Below are positions 35,848 to 48,043 of a stretch of 64,000 nucleotides of DNA, one piece after another. Position 1 is the first letter of the stretch. Each line of letters starts with the position of its first letter. The notes below the pieces were generated by a model that did not search any database, had not been told where the DNA came from, and worked only from the letters and a program-made list of their open reading frames with translations. Origin of the DNA: Rhipicephalus microplus (lineage: Eukaryota; Arthropoda; Arachnida; Ixodida; Ixodidae); assembly GCF_043290135.1 (NCBI RefSeq), contig NC_134705.1:40476771-40540770 (forward strand), written 5' to 3'. The position numbers were made by a program, and so were the translations under genes.

Positions 35848-37943
35848 TATAAAATAATAATTTATAATAATAATTCGCTTTCAGTAATGTTTTTTAATAA
35901 GACGTCACTCCCGTCCGGCGCAGGAGCCACTTCTGTGTGGGGCGGGCCAACGTGTCTGGCTGCTGCGCCACGTGACGCCAGAGACGCTGCTTAATTTTAA
36001 GTACGCTCCGGGCTACAATATTGGTTTATACATTTTGTAGATGATGTGCGTATCTGCACAAATCTATTCGACAGGCTATCTTGCTTTCAAAATTTTGTTT
36101 CAGTACTCCTTTTAAGGGAAAGAAAAGGGGAGGGAGCATGGGCTGATAAAGAGCGGCCTCACAAAGAAAGAAGACTCACGCACTGCACTCTAACCCTCCC
36201 CCCCCCCGCACCTCTTTGCGTCTTCTAAGATTATAGTCTTTGAAAAAGGAAACAAAGAAATAAGTGAACGTCCTATATTCATTTCGCTCCTTTTGTATTC
36301 GTTGTAGCACTTGCATCATAAGTCGCTGTGCAGTGTCCCTCGTGAGAGATGAATTAGGGCCTTTCTCGGGTATTTCATGAATCACTATATATGCCATTGT
36401 GGCCTACACAAATTTCCCACCTGACTGTTACTAAAAAAATAAAAAGCAGTACAATACGCACGAAGACTGCGAGCTCCACTTTCCCCTACTTAGCTGTTCG
36501 AAAGAAGCTCTTCCATTATTATTTCATTTATTAGTAGCCTCAAGGTCGGGAGGAATTACAGAAACAAGTGGTACATTAGATAATAAATAAAAGATTAACA
36601 GTTACTTGGAAGTAAAAAAAAACAATACAAAGTGTAAGTTATTAAGAAATAATACTTAGGAGATATACCAGCATCACTGTGAGAGTAAAAAGAAATGAAG
36701 TTTCTTGTGATGCAGTGTTAGTTATGTGAACAAACGGGTTGCGCTGAAAGAACATATATTCGATAGGTATGCTGATAGACAAAACATTTACGGAACGTTT
36801 GCCCGTCCTCTTACATCTTCATGCTGTTCTCTCAGACATTACTGTTAAAAGTACTGTATTTCAGCTAAATAAGCAACGAATGACACAGTAAATTAGCTTT
36901 TTTTAAATTGTAGTTTCGGTTTCCACCTCGCCGACGCCGACGAAAAGTGGTCGTGCGCTGCCACCGATCATTTTGCCCGGCGTGCGCCGCCGCCGGTTGA
37001 AACCGCCTCTGGGCACATTGGTAGCTCTGGCTGCCCGAGAGCTGCCAGAGGTCTGAAAATCGAAGAGCCCCACTTTTCCTTCTTCAAAAAGTACAATGCC
37101 ATTTTGAGTCGCAGAAGCTGTAGATTCTTTGTACGTTTTTTTAAAGCAAAATTACATGATTTTTACTTCGCTATATCACATTGGTACATTTATCCACGCT
37201 TAGCAGTCAGTGCACGTTCAAAGCTTTTGGTCAACGTTGGTGTGTGCGCGCAATAATAAATAGCATCAAGTTACGATTCTGGGCTCCTCTATATTATGAA
37301 TAGCTTAATTTCTTGGGATATGCACAATAATAAAGCAAAACGTTTTCTATTGAACAAAATCTCTCGAGATTTTGTTTACCCTTGTAAAAGACAAGTTAAG
37401 TGCTCAAAATGTTGTCTCCAGCACCCACCCCCTGTTGTTAACATATTTTTGATGGCTCCGCACTGTGTAATTTTTACTATTAATTACTATTAAACCTCTA
37501 TCTAGCGAAACCATCTTATGAAGTTACTAATCTAACGAAGGGTTTACATTCACCAGCAAATATGCATAGGATGTAACGTTGTCCTCAACCAAATTTAGAA
37601 GTTTTTCCCTAAAATGGTTCAGTAAAACAGCAGCGATTTTCTTCAATTTTGGCTGCAACAGATTTCAGCATGGGCTCTGACACTAACACATTGAAACATT
37701 CATGTGCCCTAACTTTAATTTTAAGGAGCTGCATGCCGTACCCCTGTGTAGCAAAACAATGGATACAGCCTTTGGTAGTGTTCTCACGTTCCATATGGGA
37801 GCAGAGGTGGTGGTGGTTGCTTTTGTGACTTCATGGCTTATGCGACAGAAGGCACTGATCACTCCTAGTCTTTCTGTAGCCTGGAATGCTCGCACGCCCA
37901 CTGCATTGATTCTCATTGTCATCGCATACCGGTAGCTTGGCCC
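35848..37943. other. Non-coding stretch with GC-rich repeat copy 2
   Basis: No gene seen. 36905-37030 is the second copy of the TAGTTTCGGTTTCC-started GC-rich repeat also present at 10463-10600. Elsewhere it is AT-rich, with a polyC run at 36199-36207. Confidence 0.55.
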
Positions 37944-38965
37944 AGCCTCGTGGCCGGCGTCACTAAGAGACAGTGTCCCTCCTCTATGTCAAATTTGCCC
38001 TTGCGGATTTTTATCCACTTTCATCCACTCTCACATACATACTGCATTGAATCTTGGGGATGGACTTATAAGACTTACTTAGAACCTATTCGAATATTAC
38101 AGAAACAATATCTAAAAACAATAACATACTCTAAGCATGATCATCCGAGTAAAACATTGTTTAACAACATGCAAATTTTACCTTTTGATGCATTGCGTAA
38201 AGCAAAGACAGCCTGCTGCGTAAATAATATCATACGGCACAACAACCCTTTCGATGCATCCTTGTTCTACACTACTTCTCGGCCCACTAGAAATGCTGCG
38301 TGTGGTTACTTCAATCTGCCCCCCACAAACAACGCGTACGAAGAGCGTCAGTTGTCGTTTATAGGAGCAAAAATATGGAACAGCTTGCCGCCTGAAATAA
38401 AGAAAGCCCAAAATTTTAACACGTCTATAAAAAATTTTATCTAAGCTTCAATGATGCGAGCTAACTTTGCGATTTTTTGTTTCCTGGCATGTCGCGTTGC
38501 AGTCACAGAAACATCATACGAGCTGGATGGTTATTTGGTGTGTGCAATTTTTAAAATGCGTGCCGCTGTTCTGGATTGTGAATATTGTTGTGGCCTAGCA
38601 ACGAATGTTGTATTTGTATTGCATTTGGGAATACAAATACTGGTATTGTTGGCTAAATATGTCTCTGAGTTGTCTTGTTTATGTTATTATGTACACCTTA
38701 GTGATTCTCTTGCGTTGGTACACCTTTTGACACTACCACGATTATAGATTTTATTATCGTTTGGCACGAAGATCGCATGCTAAAAATTCTTGTAGTAGTA
38801 CTGTAGAACACCCTGTGTTCTTGAGTGTGTTTCTTTTTTATGTAACAGTAAGCCTGCATCACTGCATACACTTTCTTTTTGGACCCAGGACTAGCCATTG
38901 GCTACGGGTCCAAGCAGTCTGATGATCTTTTGTATTGTATGATTCAGCAAATAAAAAAACACAAA
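37944..38965 (+). mobile_element. CR1/L2-like LINE, 5'-truncated
   Basis: Only the end of the RT protein and the 3' UTR remain; it ends near 38955 in AGCAAATAAAAAAACAC. CR1/L2-like is inferred from the C-terminal pattern and from the absence of an RNase H domain. Confidence 0.65.
37950..38444 (+). CDS. LINE reverse transcriptase C-terminal domain
   Basis: 164 codons, of which about the last 140 are LINE-like: CIESWGWTYKTYLEPIRILQ, then TITYSKHDHPSKTLFNNMQ, and the conserved end RQLSFIGAKIWNSLPPEIK before the stop. These are the thumb and tail of CR1/L2/jockey-type RTs. No catalytic part is present. Confidence 0.75.
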   Translation: MAGVTKRQCPSSMSNLPLRIFIHFHPLSHTYCIESWGWTYKTYLEPIRILQKQYLKTITYSKHDHPSKTLFNNMQILPFDALRKAKTACCVNNIIRHNNPFDASLFYTTSRPTRNAACGYFNLPPTNNAYEERQLSFIGAKIWNSLPPEIKKAQNFNTSIKNFI

Positions 38966-39619
38966 GGTCGGGCTGGAAGTACCTCCTTGCTATTCTAGTC
39001 AGCCTATGTTCTTGTACAAGCCACAAATATATGGCTGTTTTGCAAGATGAAATACTGAGGGAAGGGGTCCAGAGAAGCTCAAAGTTTCGACAATTTATTC
39101 ATCATATCCTGCATCGAAAATTATAGGCACACACGTGTGGAGTAAGCTAAGCTCACAATGAGAGCATACTAGTTATTCGAAATCTGTGAACTTGCTCTCT
39201 ACCTACTAGAAAGACAATGAAGTATCACTGATACCTAATGAACCTCGTGATTTTATACGGAATGCCTCCACCTCTTTTAAAGTAGTTGTGTGCCTGCTCC
39301 TGCCGATAACCTAAAGATTATTCAGGCACGGCTCACACTTATGAGAATCGCGATGCGTCAGCAAACCTGCCCCATCTCTATCTTCAAACGAAAGCTCATG
39401 TTTCTGTGCATGCTCATTCACGTATACTCTTGCTAGGCCAACATTTTTTTCTTTGTGTAGCAAGGGCCGTTTGGTGGCCAAAGAGCACCAGTTATTGGGA
39501 CAAGAGATGCGAACAATGATTGTGGTTAGCAGCTGTATAAGGGCATTAAAATTCCTTGCCCTATATTCCTTGCGGGTAAAAATATAGAAGTAATAAAAAC
39601 ATGACCATGCCGTGAAAAG
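38966..39619. other. No gene seen
   Basis: AT-rich, short frames only. The last part may belong to the 3' UTR of the following minus-strand LINE. Confidence 0.5.
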
Positions 39620-41200
39620 TGTGTGGTGTTAATGGATGATGAAAGTTTGTGATAAAAAAACCATGGTGTACATGTATGGCATAAGCACTAGTGCCTCGAT
39701 TGTTCACACCCTTGCGTCCAAGGGCCGTCAGGCAAGTGCTTTGTTGAGTGCAGCCACCGCAGCGGAGACCTCTCTGGAGAGGTCGTGGTACAGAATGCCC
39801 GGGTATATGATATGAAAAGTACGAACTTCTCTCAAAAAAGCTAGCAATGATTTATGTGTGAAAAGTGGTTCCCTACCAACAAAAACTGCAAGATGAAGTG
39901 GTATCTGTTGTCGGTATGGTAATGTAAAGTGTTGTCTTTTTAGCGTGTCTAATTCTTTACTCTGGATCAGAATGATAAGAACAGTGAGCGCTTCTCAACA
40001 TCTATCACATAAAGATGGATCACCACTAGACAAAAGAAATGAATGTGTAGTGTATGTACGTCCTGTTCTTAACCTTGTAAGTAATACTTGTGTGTGGCAT
40101 GGTTTTGATACTGGTGGCCAATGACAAGTTGCGGCTTGGTGACATGCAATTTATTACCTGTGTGTGTGTCCCATGTGCTCTGCCAATAACCCCTGAGCTT
40201 TCGTTTTAGAAAAGGTTTCAAGTAGAGTGCAGGAATTGGTATCAATGTATTGGTAGCAGTTTTGTTGGCGGATCCAGCTAGCTGGTCTACCAGAACGTGG
40301 CCTTGTATTTCGTGGTGTCCTGGCACCCAACAGACTACAACGTGCTGCTTGGATGAGTAGACTGTGCATAAGAGAGAATAAAGCGAGACAAAGAAAAGGT
40401 TTCTGTGCTTTTTAAGAGTCTTCTGAGCTTTTACTGCGCTTAGGGAATCTGTATTTATTATTGCCTTCTGTAGTTTTATTTTTGTAATGTGTTTAATAAC
40501 CGCAAGTATATCGCATAAGCTTCGCCGGTGAACATACTTGTATCAGAGTGCAGGACGCTGGCTTCTGAAAAGGATGCGCCGACGGCTGCGTACGAGACAG
40601 AAGTGTTGGACTTTAAAGCATCCGTAAATAACTCAGGACATGTGTAGTTATGTTGCAGTTCTAGGAAGTATGTCTGAATATGTGCAATTGGCGCGTGCTT
40701 CGTAACCTCTAAGAAATACACGTCGCAATCTATCACCTGCCACTGCCACGGTGGCAGGCATACTGCGGGAGCCATCAAACGGTGTTCAAGTGGCACACCG
40801 CTTTCCTTCGCTAGGCCCCTAACATAGAGTGAGCAGGGCTGTCTCAGAGAAGGCCGTTTTTGAAACACAGCAGAACTTGACATGTCAATAATTGTCAAAT
40901 GTGAAGGGTGTTCCTTGTCTGCGTTTACATTAAGATAATATTTAAAAGACATGTAACATCTCTGTAGGTGGAGCGACCATTCGTTCGATTCCACGTACAG
41001 GCTTTCAACGGGGCCGTGCGAGAAGCACCCGTATAGAGGCGGATGCGTAGCTGATGAACAGGATCAAGCATATTAAGGGCAGTAGGTGACGCAGACTTAT
41101 ATGCTATTGCCCCATAGTTTAGGCGGGTACGTATGAGGCTTTTATACAAATTCATTACACACTTCTTGTCACTTGCCTACGTAGTGCGTGACAACACCTT
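39620..41200 (-). pseudogene. LINE with RNase H domain (R1/I-type), 5'-truncated
   Basis: Right to left: RT end (NLYKSLIRTRLNYGAIAYKS, then DPVHQLRIRLYTGASRTAPL), a linker, RNase H (ELFTDALKSNTSVSYAAVG, SMFTGEAYAIYLRLL, INTDSLSAV-like block near 40435, WVPGHHEIQGHVLVDQLA), then a C-terminal segment ending HKYYLQG. The domain is spread over three frames with stops. An RNase H after RT points to the I/R1/LOA group. Confidence 0.75.
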
Positions 41201-42356
41201 TTGAACGTTCATTGCTTTCATGGACTTGTTTCTTAAATACCATGTTTGTGTTGTGCGTGGCGAGTGACGCGTTTTCGGTGTAATTGAACTCGTTCGGCGG
41301 AGAGAATTCCTCCGATTACTTTCAGCAATGGTGTCCGAAGAAACCGTCAAGAAGTCGAGGATTTTTCGCTGAACGTAGAATGCCCCGAGAATGCTGCTAG
41401 CTCACCAGCAGCGAGCTGTGCGTCCCGTCTTTTCGTGCGCTAGTGTTTCTTCACGCTCGTGAGTCACTTTGATGGTGTTTATTATATGATATCCTTCAGC
41501 GAACTCAAAATAAAAGCCTAGTTTTTCTTGTCCGTTGCATGTAGCCCAATCACAGTGGGTATTACGGAGTACCACACGCTGCCAACACGCTCAAGCTCGA
41601 CCAGTGAAGCGAAATGGTTAGAAATGAAACGCGCAATTACGACTACAGTCCACGCCTCTCTTTTATAACTTCTCCTGCACTTCAACGGAACCGTCCGAAT
41701 GACGTTCTTGTTCGACGAATTTTCAACATCCGAACCTGCAATACCCCAGTGCTGTGAGTTGCACACTGAGTTAGATCATGGCTGTGACACTAGCGCTACT
41801 TAATTGGAAGTTATATGCTTGTGTTCCGCTAAAAGATCAACTCCATGGTGCTTACAGCGCAAGTAATGACGGTGGCGTATTATGTTTGCAAACCATCGCT
41901 ACATTAAACAGTCGGTATGGTCCTGTGCGCCGCCATTGCGCACTACTCGCGAATGGCCCACTACTGCGGCAAACCCGTCAGGCTAGCTGGGCACAAATTA
42001 TCTCGGAGTGCCGTTCAGTTTGTGATGGTGCTGACACCCTCTGTAAAGTTGTTTGCGCCACGTGACGCACATGTGTGGCCCAAAAGCCGCCTTTCGTGTT
42101 ACAACCACCGGGCGATAGGTAGCGTTGTGTTCGCGTTGAGCACCACTATCATCATCATGATTGTTACAGTGGTAGCGCCGGCGGTGATCCCTGGCGGATG
42201 GAGCCTTGGTGGCGGGCGAGAGTTGAGCGAGTCTCTTCTGCGCGTGGCGGTTGCCGCGAACGGTTGTCTCTAGCGTGGGTCCTCGGCGCGTGGCACCGCG
42301 GGCCGCGCGTCGGGGGCCCTCGTGATAAGTCAAGCGCTGGCTACGTGGCCTTGGGT
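41201..42356. other. No gene seen
   Basis: No domain-bearing frame. 42170-42310 is GC-rich (GGTAGCGCCGGCGG start) and could be a retroelement leader, but no element was found around it. Confidence 0.4.
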
Positions 42357-42446
42357 GTGTTATTGTGTTTGTCATGTTATTGTGTGTTTGTCGTGTTATT
42401 GTGTTTGTCATGTTATTGCGTGTTTGTCGGGTTGCTGTGTTTTTCA
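42357..42446. repeat. Tandem repeat, about 18-19-bp unit, five copies
   Basis: Variants of GTGTTATTGTGTTTGTCAT and GTTATTGTGTGTTTGTC alternate, suggesting a higher-order unit of about 37 bp. The last copies are diverged (GGGTTGCTGTGTTTTTCAT). Confidence 0.8.
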
Positions 42447-42534
42447 TGGAGTGTATGGTAATATTATGTTCGGATGTCTTAGTGGGTTGATCACGATGTA
42501 TTGATTCGGGTGACGATATCGTAGTTCAAAGAAG

Positions 42535-43790
42535 GAAGGAAGTATGTTTATTTACAGAAAGGCAGAGAGGTCGGCCTGAGCGATAGCTTGCTCTAGCCTG
42601 CTACTCTACACTGGGGGAAGGGAAAGGGGAAAAGAAAGATTAATGGATGACGATGGTGAGATAGAGAGGTGAGTATGTAGTGTTCTTTCTAGCTGAGACA
42701 CATTTTATAGCCACGCACATAGTCCAGTTGTTTCTAAAAAGGTAATAACTGCTCTTGTGACCGCAGTTGCACTGTTGGTGTCTGGCCAAGGGCCCAACAT
42801 GGTCTCATCAGTTAATGACCTACTGCGATATTGTTCAGTAGAAGAAATCAGTGTTTGTCGTTCACGTGCGTATGCTGGGCAGACACAAAATATGTGCTCA
42901 AGTGTTTCTGGCACATCACAGTGTTCACAATTAGGACCGGTGTCACTGCGACTTATATGTGCGTAACGTCTGGTGTACGCTACACCAAGACGAATGCGGT
43001 GGATCATACTTCTGAGTTGCCATTTCGATTTAGGAGGCATGCGGAACCTCATTTCCGGGTCCCATTTGTGAAGTCGCTGGTGTCGTCGTTCCGGTTTGGT
43101 CCAGTGCTGAAGTGTGTAGCTGTGCATCACGCAGCGAAGCAGGGCGTTCGTGTCAGCTCGTGAAAACGCAATGCGTACTTCAGGGGCCCTGCTTAAGGCA
43201 TTTTTAGCTTGAGCGTCTGCCTCTTCGTTTCCCATCACGCCGCAATGAGCGGGAATCCACTGGAAAGTTATAAGATGGCCATTTGTTGAAGCAACCTGAA
43301 CAAGTTCTGTGATTTCTATTGCCAAGCTGTAATATGGACTTTGCTTCATGATGCAATTAATGGTTTGCAAAGTGGGTTTGGCATCACAGAAAATCGTCCA
43401 GACTCGAGGTCGCTCGCCGGAAATAAACCTCATTGCCTCTCGGATAGCGACAAGCTCTGCGGAAGTTGATGTGGTTTTATGGTCCACTTTGAATCGTCGA
43501 GCGACATCCATGTCTGGGATGACAAAGGCTGCGGCGGAAGTGTTTAGCGTGGTGGATCCGTCGGTGTACACGTGCAGAGAATCACTGTACGTTGTATAAA
43601 TGTGATACAGGGTCAGTTGTGTGAGGCCAACAGAAGAAATGATCGACTTCTTCGTAATTCCGGGTATCGTAAAAGAGATAGGTGGTTTAAGCAGAACCCA
43701 TGGAGGCACTGCAGGGGCATTCGGCGGAGAAAACCTTGATATTTCAAAAGCAGTTAAATAAATGTATATGTTGTTTCGTTTGTACCGACC
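42535..43790 (-). mobile_element. LINE 3' portion with intact RNase H
   Basis: 5'-truncated near 43790. Contains the 334-codon frame at 43709-42705, a 3' UTR, and a tail of CTTCCTTCCTTC at 42535-42545. The 3' UTR (CACTGGGGGAAGGGAAAGG on plus) resembles 44822-44845, so the two are related families. Confidence 0.8.
42705..43709 (-). CDS. LINE ORF2 C-terminal RNase H plus zinc knuckle
   Basis: An intact 334-codon frame. RNase H at about residues 45-175: VYTDGSTTLNTSAAAF (Asp), TSTSAELVAIREAM (Glu), TIFCDAKPTLQTI (Asp), FQWIPAHCGVMGNEEADAQA (His and Asp), so all catalytic positions are present. Then a C-terminal knuckle CEHCDVPETLEHIFCVC (C-x2-C-x7-H-x4-C) and LGPWPDTNSATAVTRAVI. No RT remains, so it cannot move alone. 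It is the best-preserved enzyme domain among the LINE pieces here. Confidence 0.85.
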   Translation of the reverse strand: MPPWVLLKPPISFTIPGITKKSIISSVGLTQLTLYHIYTTYSDSLHVYTDGSTTLNTSAAAFVIPDMDVARRFKVDHKTTSTSAELVAIREAMRFISGERPRVWTIFCDAKPTLQTINCIMKQSPYYSLAIEITELVQVASTNGHLITFQWIPAHCGVMGNEEADAQAKNALSRAPEVRIAFSRADTNALLRCVMHSYTLQHWTKPERRHQRLHKWDPEMRFRMPPKSKWQLRSMIHRIRLGVAYTRRYAHISRSDTGPNCEHCDVPETLEHIFCVCPAYARERQTLISSTEQYRSRSLTDETMLGPWPDTNSATAVTRAVITFLETTGLCAWL

Positions 43791-44734
43791 GTGTTAACTG
43801 TGTCCGTTCACTCCAAGAGCGTGGCATGGCCCTCGCTCGCCAATTCGATACCCCACAAGTTCATACGTGAATTCGAGTTCGCGCAGTTTGCTGTAGCATG
43901 CGCAAGATTACGCAAGGCGTCGTTGATGCGCAGTCGATCAGCTGACACCATCACCCTTCGCACTACGAAAAGAAATGAGGTAGCGAACATTTAGCAGTGT
44001 ATCGTTTGAAAAAGTATTTTGGTCCGATATACCTTCATTCGACGATCAAGAGTTCATCCGGTGAAAGCGGCACGGGGCGTACGTCCGCGCGTTTTATCTT
44101 TACCCGTGCGAGTTCACCAGTAAACACCCTCCAGCAGCCATCTTGGATAGAAAGGCACGCGCACATCGAGGTACCCTAATCTTGGATTGCAAGGCGCGCC
44201 ACCTATAGCCCGTCGGCATTGCGAATATCAACCCAACCACAGCGACCACGTGCCAGGCTCATCGTGTTTGGCCACTTATAGTAAAAGGCTACGGGAAAAA
44301 CATTACGACAAATCCGAACATCAGTGATCCATAAGTTGCCCTTGTTCGGGCAGCTTGTTTGTCATCCGTGAAGACAGGCGCCCACATCGATCGTTACGCG
44401 CTGCATGCACTGGGAGAACACGTATATGTTTGTCATGAGATGCATGTAATAATATTACACGCGACGCTTAGTATGCATTACCTCACAGCTTTCCACATGC
44501 ATACAATTATGTTGATGGCGGCCTCCTCAACAGTATATATTGTATCATTGAATGATTTTTAAATGACTAGAACAGCTCACATAGAATTCAGTTTTTAAAT
44601 GTGAAGCACTTTTTGAGGAACGAAAAGTATTTTGAGTATTTCTATCTACTTATTTTAGCTTCCCACTGACCTCGAGTCCACTATTTTATTCGTCGCCGCT
44701 TTGGAAGCTGCCTCTATCGCTCCAAGTTGCCATA
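43791..44734. other. No gene seen
   Basis: Mixed-composition intergenic sequence with short frames only. Confidence 0.5.
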
Positions 44735-45160
44735 AGCAAGGCTGATCAGAGAGAGAGAGAAATAAAGATGCAAGGAAAGGCAGGGAGGTTAACCAGACGC
44801 ACATCCGGTTTGCTACCCTGCACTGGGGAAGGAATAAAGGGGAGAAAAGAGGTTGCAGAAAGATGAGAAGGTACACACAATCACGAGCACACTCGGGGAG
44901 CACACACAGTCTACAGGCGGTCGCTCAGGTTTGTTGACTTTAGGTAAAGTAGCAGTGCTTTAGTTGCTTTCTGCGCAACTGAGGCAGATGCCCAAGGTCC
45001 TAGTATCTTCTGCACACAAAATGGTCCGGGGTCAAGTTGATTCAAAACCATCCGGAGCTGACATCGCTCCGTGTTCGATGGTCTCTTCAGCTCCGCAGTA
45101 GTCGCATGTAGGAGTGTCTGCCATACCAATGCGAAAGGACTACACCTTTGTAAATGCAAC
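44735..45160 (-). pseudogene. LINE 3'-end fragment (same group as 42535-43790)
   Basis: The minus frame ends KILGPWASASVAQKATKALL then YLKSTNLSDRL, paralleling LGPWPDTNSATAVTRAVI of the 42705 ORF. It is followed by a 3' UTR with CAGTGCAGGGTAGCAAACC and a CT-repeat tail at 44750-44760. The 206-codon frame continuing to 45531 enters unrelated sequence, so only about the last 80 codons are LINE. Confidence 0.65.
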
Positions 45161-48043
45161 ACCCAACCAAAAGTGGCATAAGAGTGTCGCATCGAAGGCT
45201 GATCAAATTTACTGAAGATTAAAGCGGAAACCTTTCTTGGCGCTTTCAGTACGACAAAACTAAAATATATAGAATGATTAGTCGCAATCGTGTGCTCACA
45301 GCATGCTTCGACAGAGCGGCGGGAATGGTAATCCTTTTTGATGAAAGAAAATGATTTTCCTGACACTGCAAATGCTTTGACCAGTTCATAAAAAGTTCGT
45401 TCCCATTTATAACTGCAGCGGCCAGTCACAGCAGAATAAAAACATGAACAAGTGATGTAATATATCGGGTCCCAGTTCAGCAGCGCTAGCCTGCTCTGCA
45501 GTGCTACTGCACAGGGCGGAAAGCGTCGCAAGTAGCTGTCATGGAAAATCGTCAGTGCTGAAATGTTTGAGACTTATCACTACATTGTACCTCTGCCTCG
45601 TAATGTTTTCTTTTCTCGTAACACTATAATTCACTGATTACAGTGGTGACGGAAAATTTTTTCTTAGTTGTTTTTCCTCAGAGTGCAGCCGACAGTGACC
45701 ACTACCGAAAGTTGGGGCTCAGCCCCACTCCCGATTTTTCTGTGTGTGTGTGTGGGGGGGGGGGGTTGCGTTTCCATTGCGCCCCAGGCTGGTATGCCTA
45801 TCGACGTGGTATAAAAAAGCGAGTGGTGACACCACTGGAGTGCACTGCACATGGGTGGCGGGCAAGAAATATTTTTCGGAGAACCAAAGCCAGTTATCAG
45901 AGTAGAGGGCCGAATTTGTAGTGTTTGGGTGATATTTGCTTTTCAAATAGGAGCAGACGTAGTATGCAATAGTAGAACTATTATGATGCGGCAATATTCG
46001 CACTTCTAAAATACCGTAAAGAGTACGCGTGTTTGTTCTGCCGGGCCTTGGTCGTGCTTGTAGCTAAGTAGATGGCACTAATATATACTTTTTAGACTGC
46101 TGAGACATGTGATGGCGCTTTAGTCACGCAACAGAAGCTCAAAGCACATAATATAAATGTGAAATGTGTCCGTGCGATAAAGGTGAAAACAAGCCAAACC
46201 TGTCTGCTGCGCCTAACCCAGGCGTCGGTGAGGTGCCCCTTAGGTTGTGTGAAATATTTAAACATGCTTGCTGTATAGTTAGCCTGGAATGCGTTTTTGC
46301 CTCCCGCCTCGACGAAGCCGTGGATCGTGGACACAGCTGTGTGCTGCCACGCTAGTATATAAATAAATGCGTTAGCGCAGATATTCTGACATGTGCAATC
46401 ATGCATGTTACACGAACATATATACCGTGCACCGGCTTTACATGTTTTTCCTGCGCTCCTAGTTAACAGTAGCACATACTCACCCTCCCTTCCTCCCATT
46501 GGGATCCTCTTAACTTATAAATACATAGAGATTGCACATTGATCTCGTTTATGTGGAAGATCTATTTTTTGCAGGCACAATAACGACAGGGCACTAAAAT
46601 ACGTGTTCATATTTTTGCTGGCCACTAAAATTATGTGGAAATAAATTTCAAGGCCCCGCTTCCTTAGCAGTTGTAAAGGCTGTTTTACAACTGGTGCAAT
46701 GTACATTTGTGTGCACTGTCCTGTGCATACAACTTGTTTCACCTTAGCTAAACTCTTCATGTAACTCTTTTGGTGCTTAGATGTGTGATATACCCCATTT
46801 TTTATATCTACACACTCAGCCAATCTTCTCAGCATCCTGCTGGACTGCTGCTGAGCGTAGCCAACAAGACAGCCAAAGAACAAGACTTCTGCATTGATGT
46901 GCCATGCAAATGTATTGTTTCTGCAGAAATTATTGCAGCATATCTCAATTTTTGTGCAGAAATAATTTGTATCGCGATTTAGCTGTGCTATAGTCAGGTA
47001 TACGGTAGAAAACAGCGCTGAAGGCGGGACGAAGAAAACACAAAACATGGCGCTTCCTTTATTCGCCAGGTTTTCTAGCGCTGTTTTCTCTTCGTGGTGG
47101 GTACCGCCTTTTGCACGTTTGTGCACCCGTACGCGACGAATTGTGCAGGCACAATGCCCGTAAAACAGAAAGAACGATGGCCTCATGCGATGCCTCAGAG
47201 TACCGAAATGCCAAAGCCAGATGGGAGTCGTCTGCTACCTTTCCATCCACTTAGGGGACGCTCGCGAGAGGCACCTTTGAGCACGCGCAGTAGCTTTTTT
47301 GCAAGCTATCCATTCAGACAGTGATGGGACGAGTGTCGATTACGCAATCGCGACCTGCTTTTGAAGGCGAAGCTGAAGTGTCCTCCAATTTTCAAGATCA
47401 TAAAAGGGACGAAACCATTTGATAACACTATTATGCAACGCCAGCTCAACAAGGCAAACCGAGGCAGCTGCCGGCATCATCATGTGTCTTTAATCAGTGG
47501 CCACGAGTATTGACGTTAAAAGCATGACAAGTCAATTATAAATATTGCAAGAAGGCGCGAGGAAACATGTACAGCAAGAGAGGAAAATATATCCGCAACA
47601 GTTGTACTAATACTGTCACCAGTATATCGAATTATGTATTGTCGGCATGCCTTAGAAACAACAGGAATAGCCAGGTAGACTCTCGAAAGAGTGCACTTTG
47701 AGTGATTGTTCTGCGGTACGTGAATAGCGTTATTATAACTACAGTACACAATGCAATATTTTCTCGGGAATAATTACATTCAAACAGCGTTATGCAGGCG
47801 TGAAGCGGCATTTAAATTCACATGTACCAGTGACTCTCACAATTTAGCACGTGGTCATGCACACAGAGTAGACAAGCATGGTTCGACTGGCTGTTCAAAA
47901 AGTCTAAATAAGAGCGCGAGAGTATAAGCTTTGTCCCACAAGAATCTTGAGGTTACGTGTTCGATATCATATGAACGGCGTCGCTGTAATGCATGACGAC
48001 GGCGTCAGGGCGACGCTATCGCGGAAAGCGTTGGTGGCTTCGC
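45161..48043. other. Mostly non-coding; inverted repeat at 47006-47090
   Basis: Holds a (GT)n/(G)n tract at 45740-45766 and a pair of inverted 13-bp motifs AGAAAACAGCGCT (47007-47019) and AGCGCTGTTTTCT (47077-47089). No recognised gene. It may include the 3' UTR of the M13-like gene on the minus strand, but I see no decisive polyadenylation signal close to 48043. Confidence 0.45.
46515..47186 (-). CDS. Unrecognised 223-residue open frame
   Basis: A long frame rich in Cys, Lys and Leu without a recognised domain. It overlaps the inverted 13-bp motifs, which hints at repeat origin. The plus strand has a 70-codon frame in the same place. No function is proposed. Confidence 0.15.
   Translation of the reverse strand: MRPSFFLFYGHCACTIRRVRVHKRAKGGTHHEEKTALENLANKGSAMFCVFFVPPSALFSTVYLTIAQLNRDTNYFCTKIEICCNNFCRNNTFAWHINAEVLFFGCLVGYAQQQSSRMLRRLAECVDIKNGVYHTSKHQKSYMKSLAKVKQVVCTGQCTQMYIAPVVKQPLQLLRKRGLEIYFHIILVASKNMNTYFSALSLLCLQKIDLPHKRDQCAISMYL

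Noticed and set aside
37683..37935. Overlapping frames of about 78 codons on both strands
   Set aside because: Neither shows a domain; likely chance frames upstream of the LINE fragment.
44911..45531. A 206-codon minus frame as a complete gene
   Set aside because: Only its last 80 or so codons match a LINE C-terminus; the rest is unrelated read-through.
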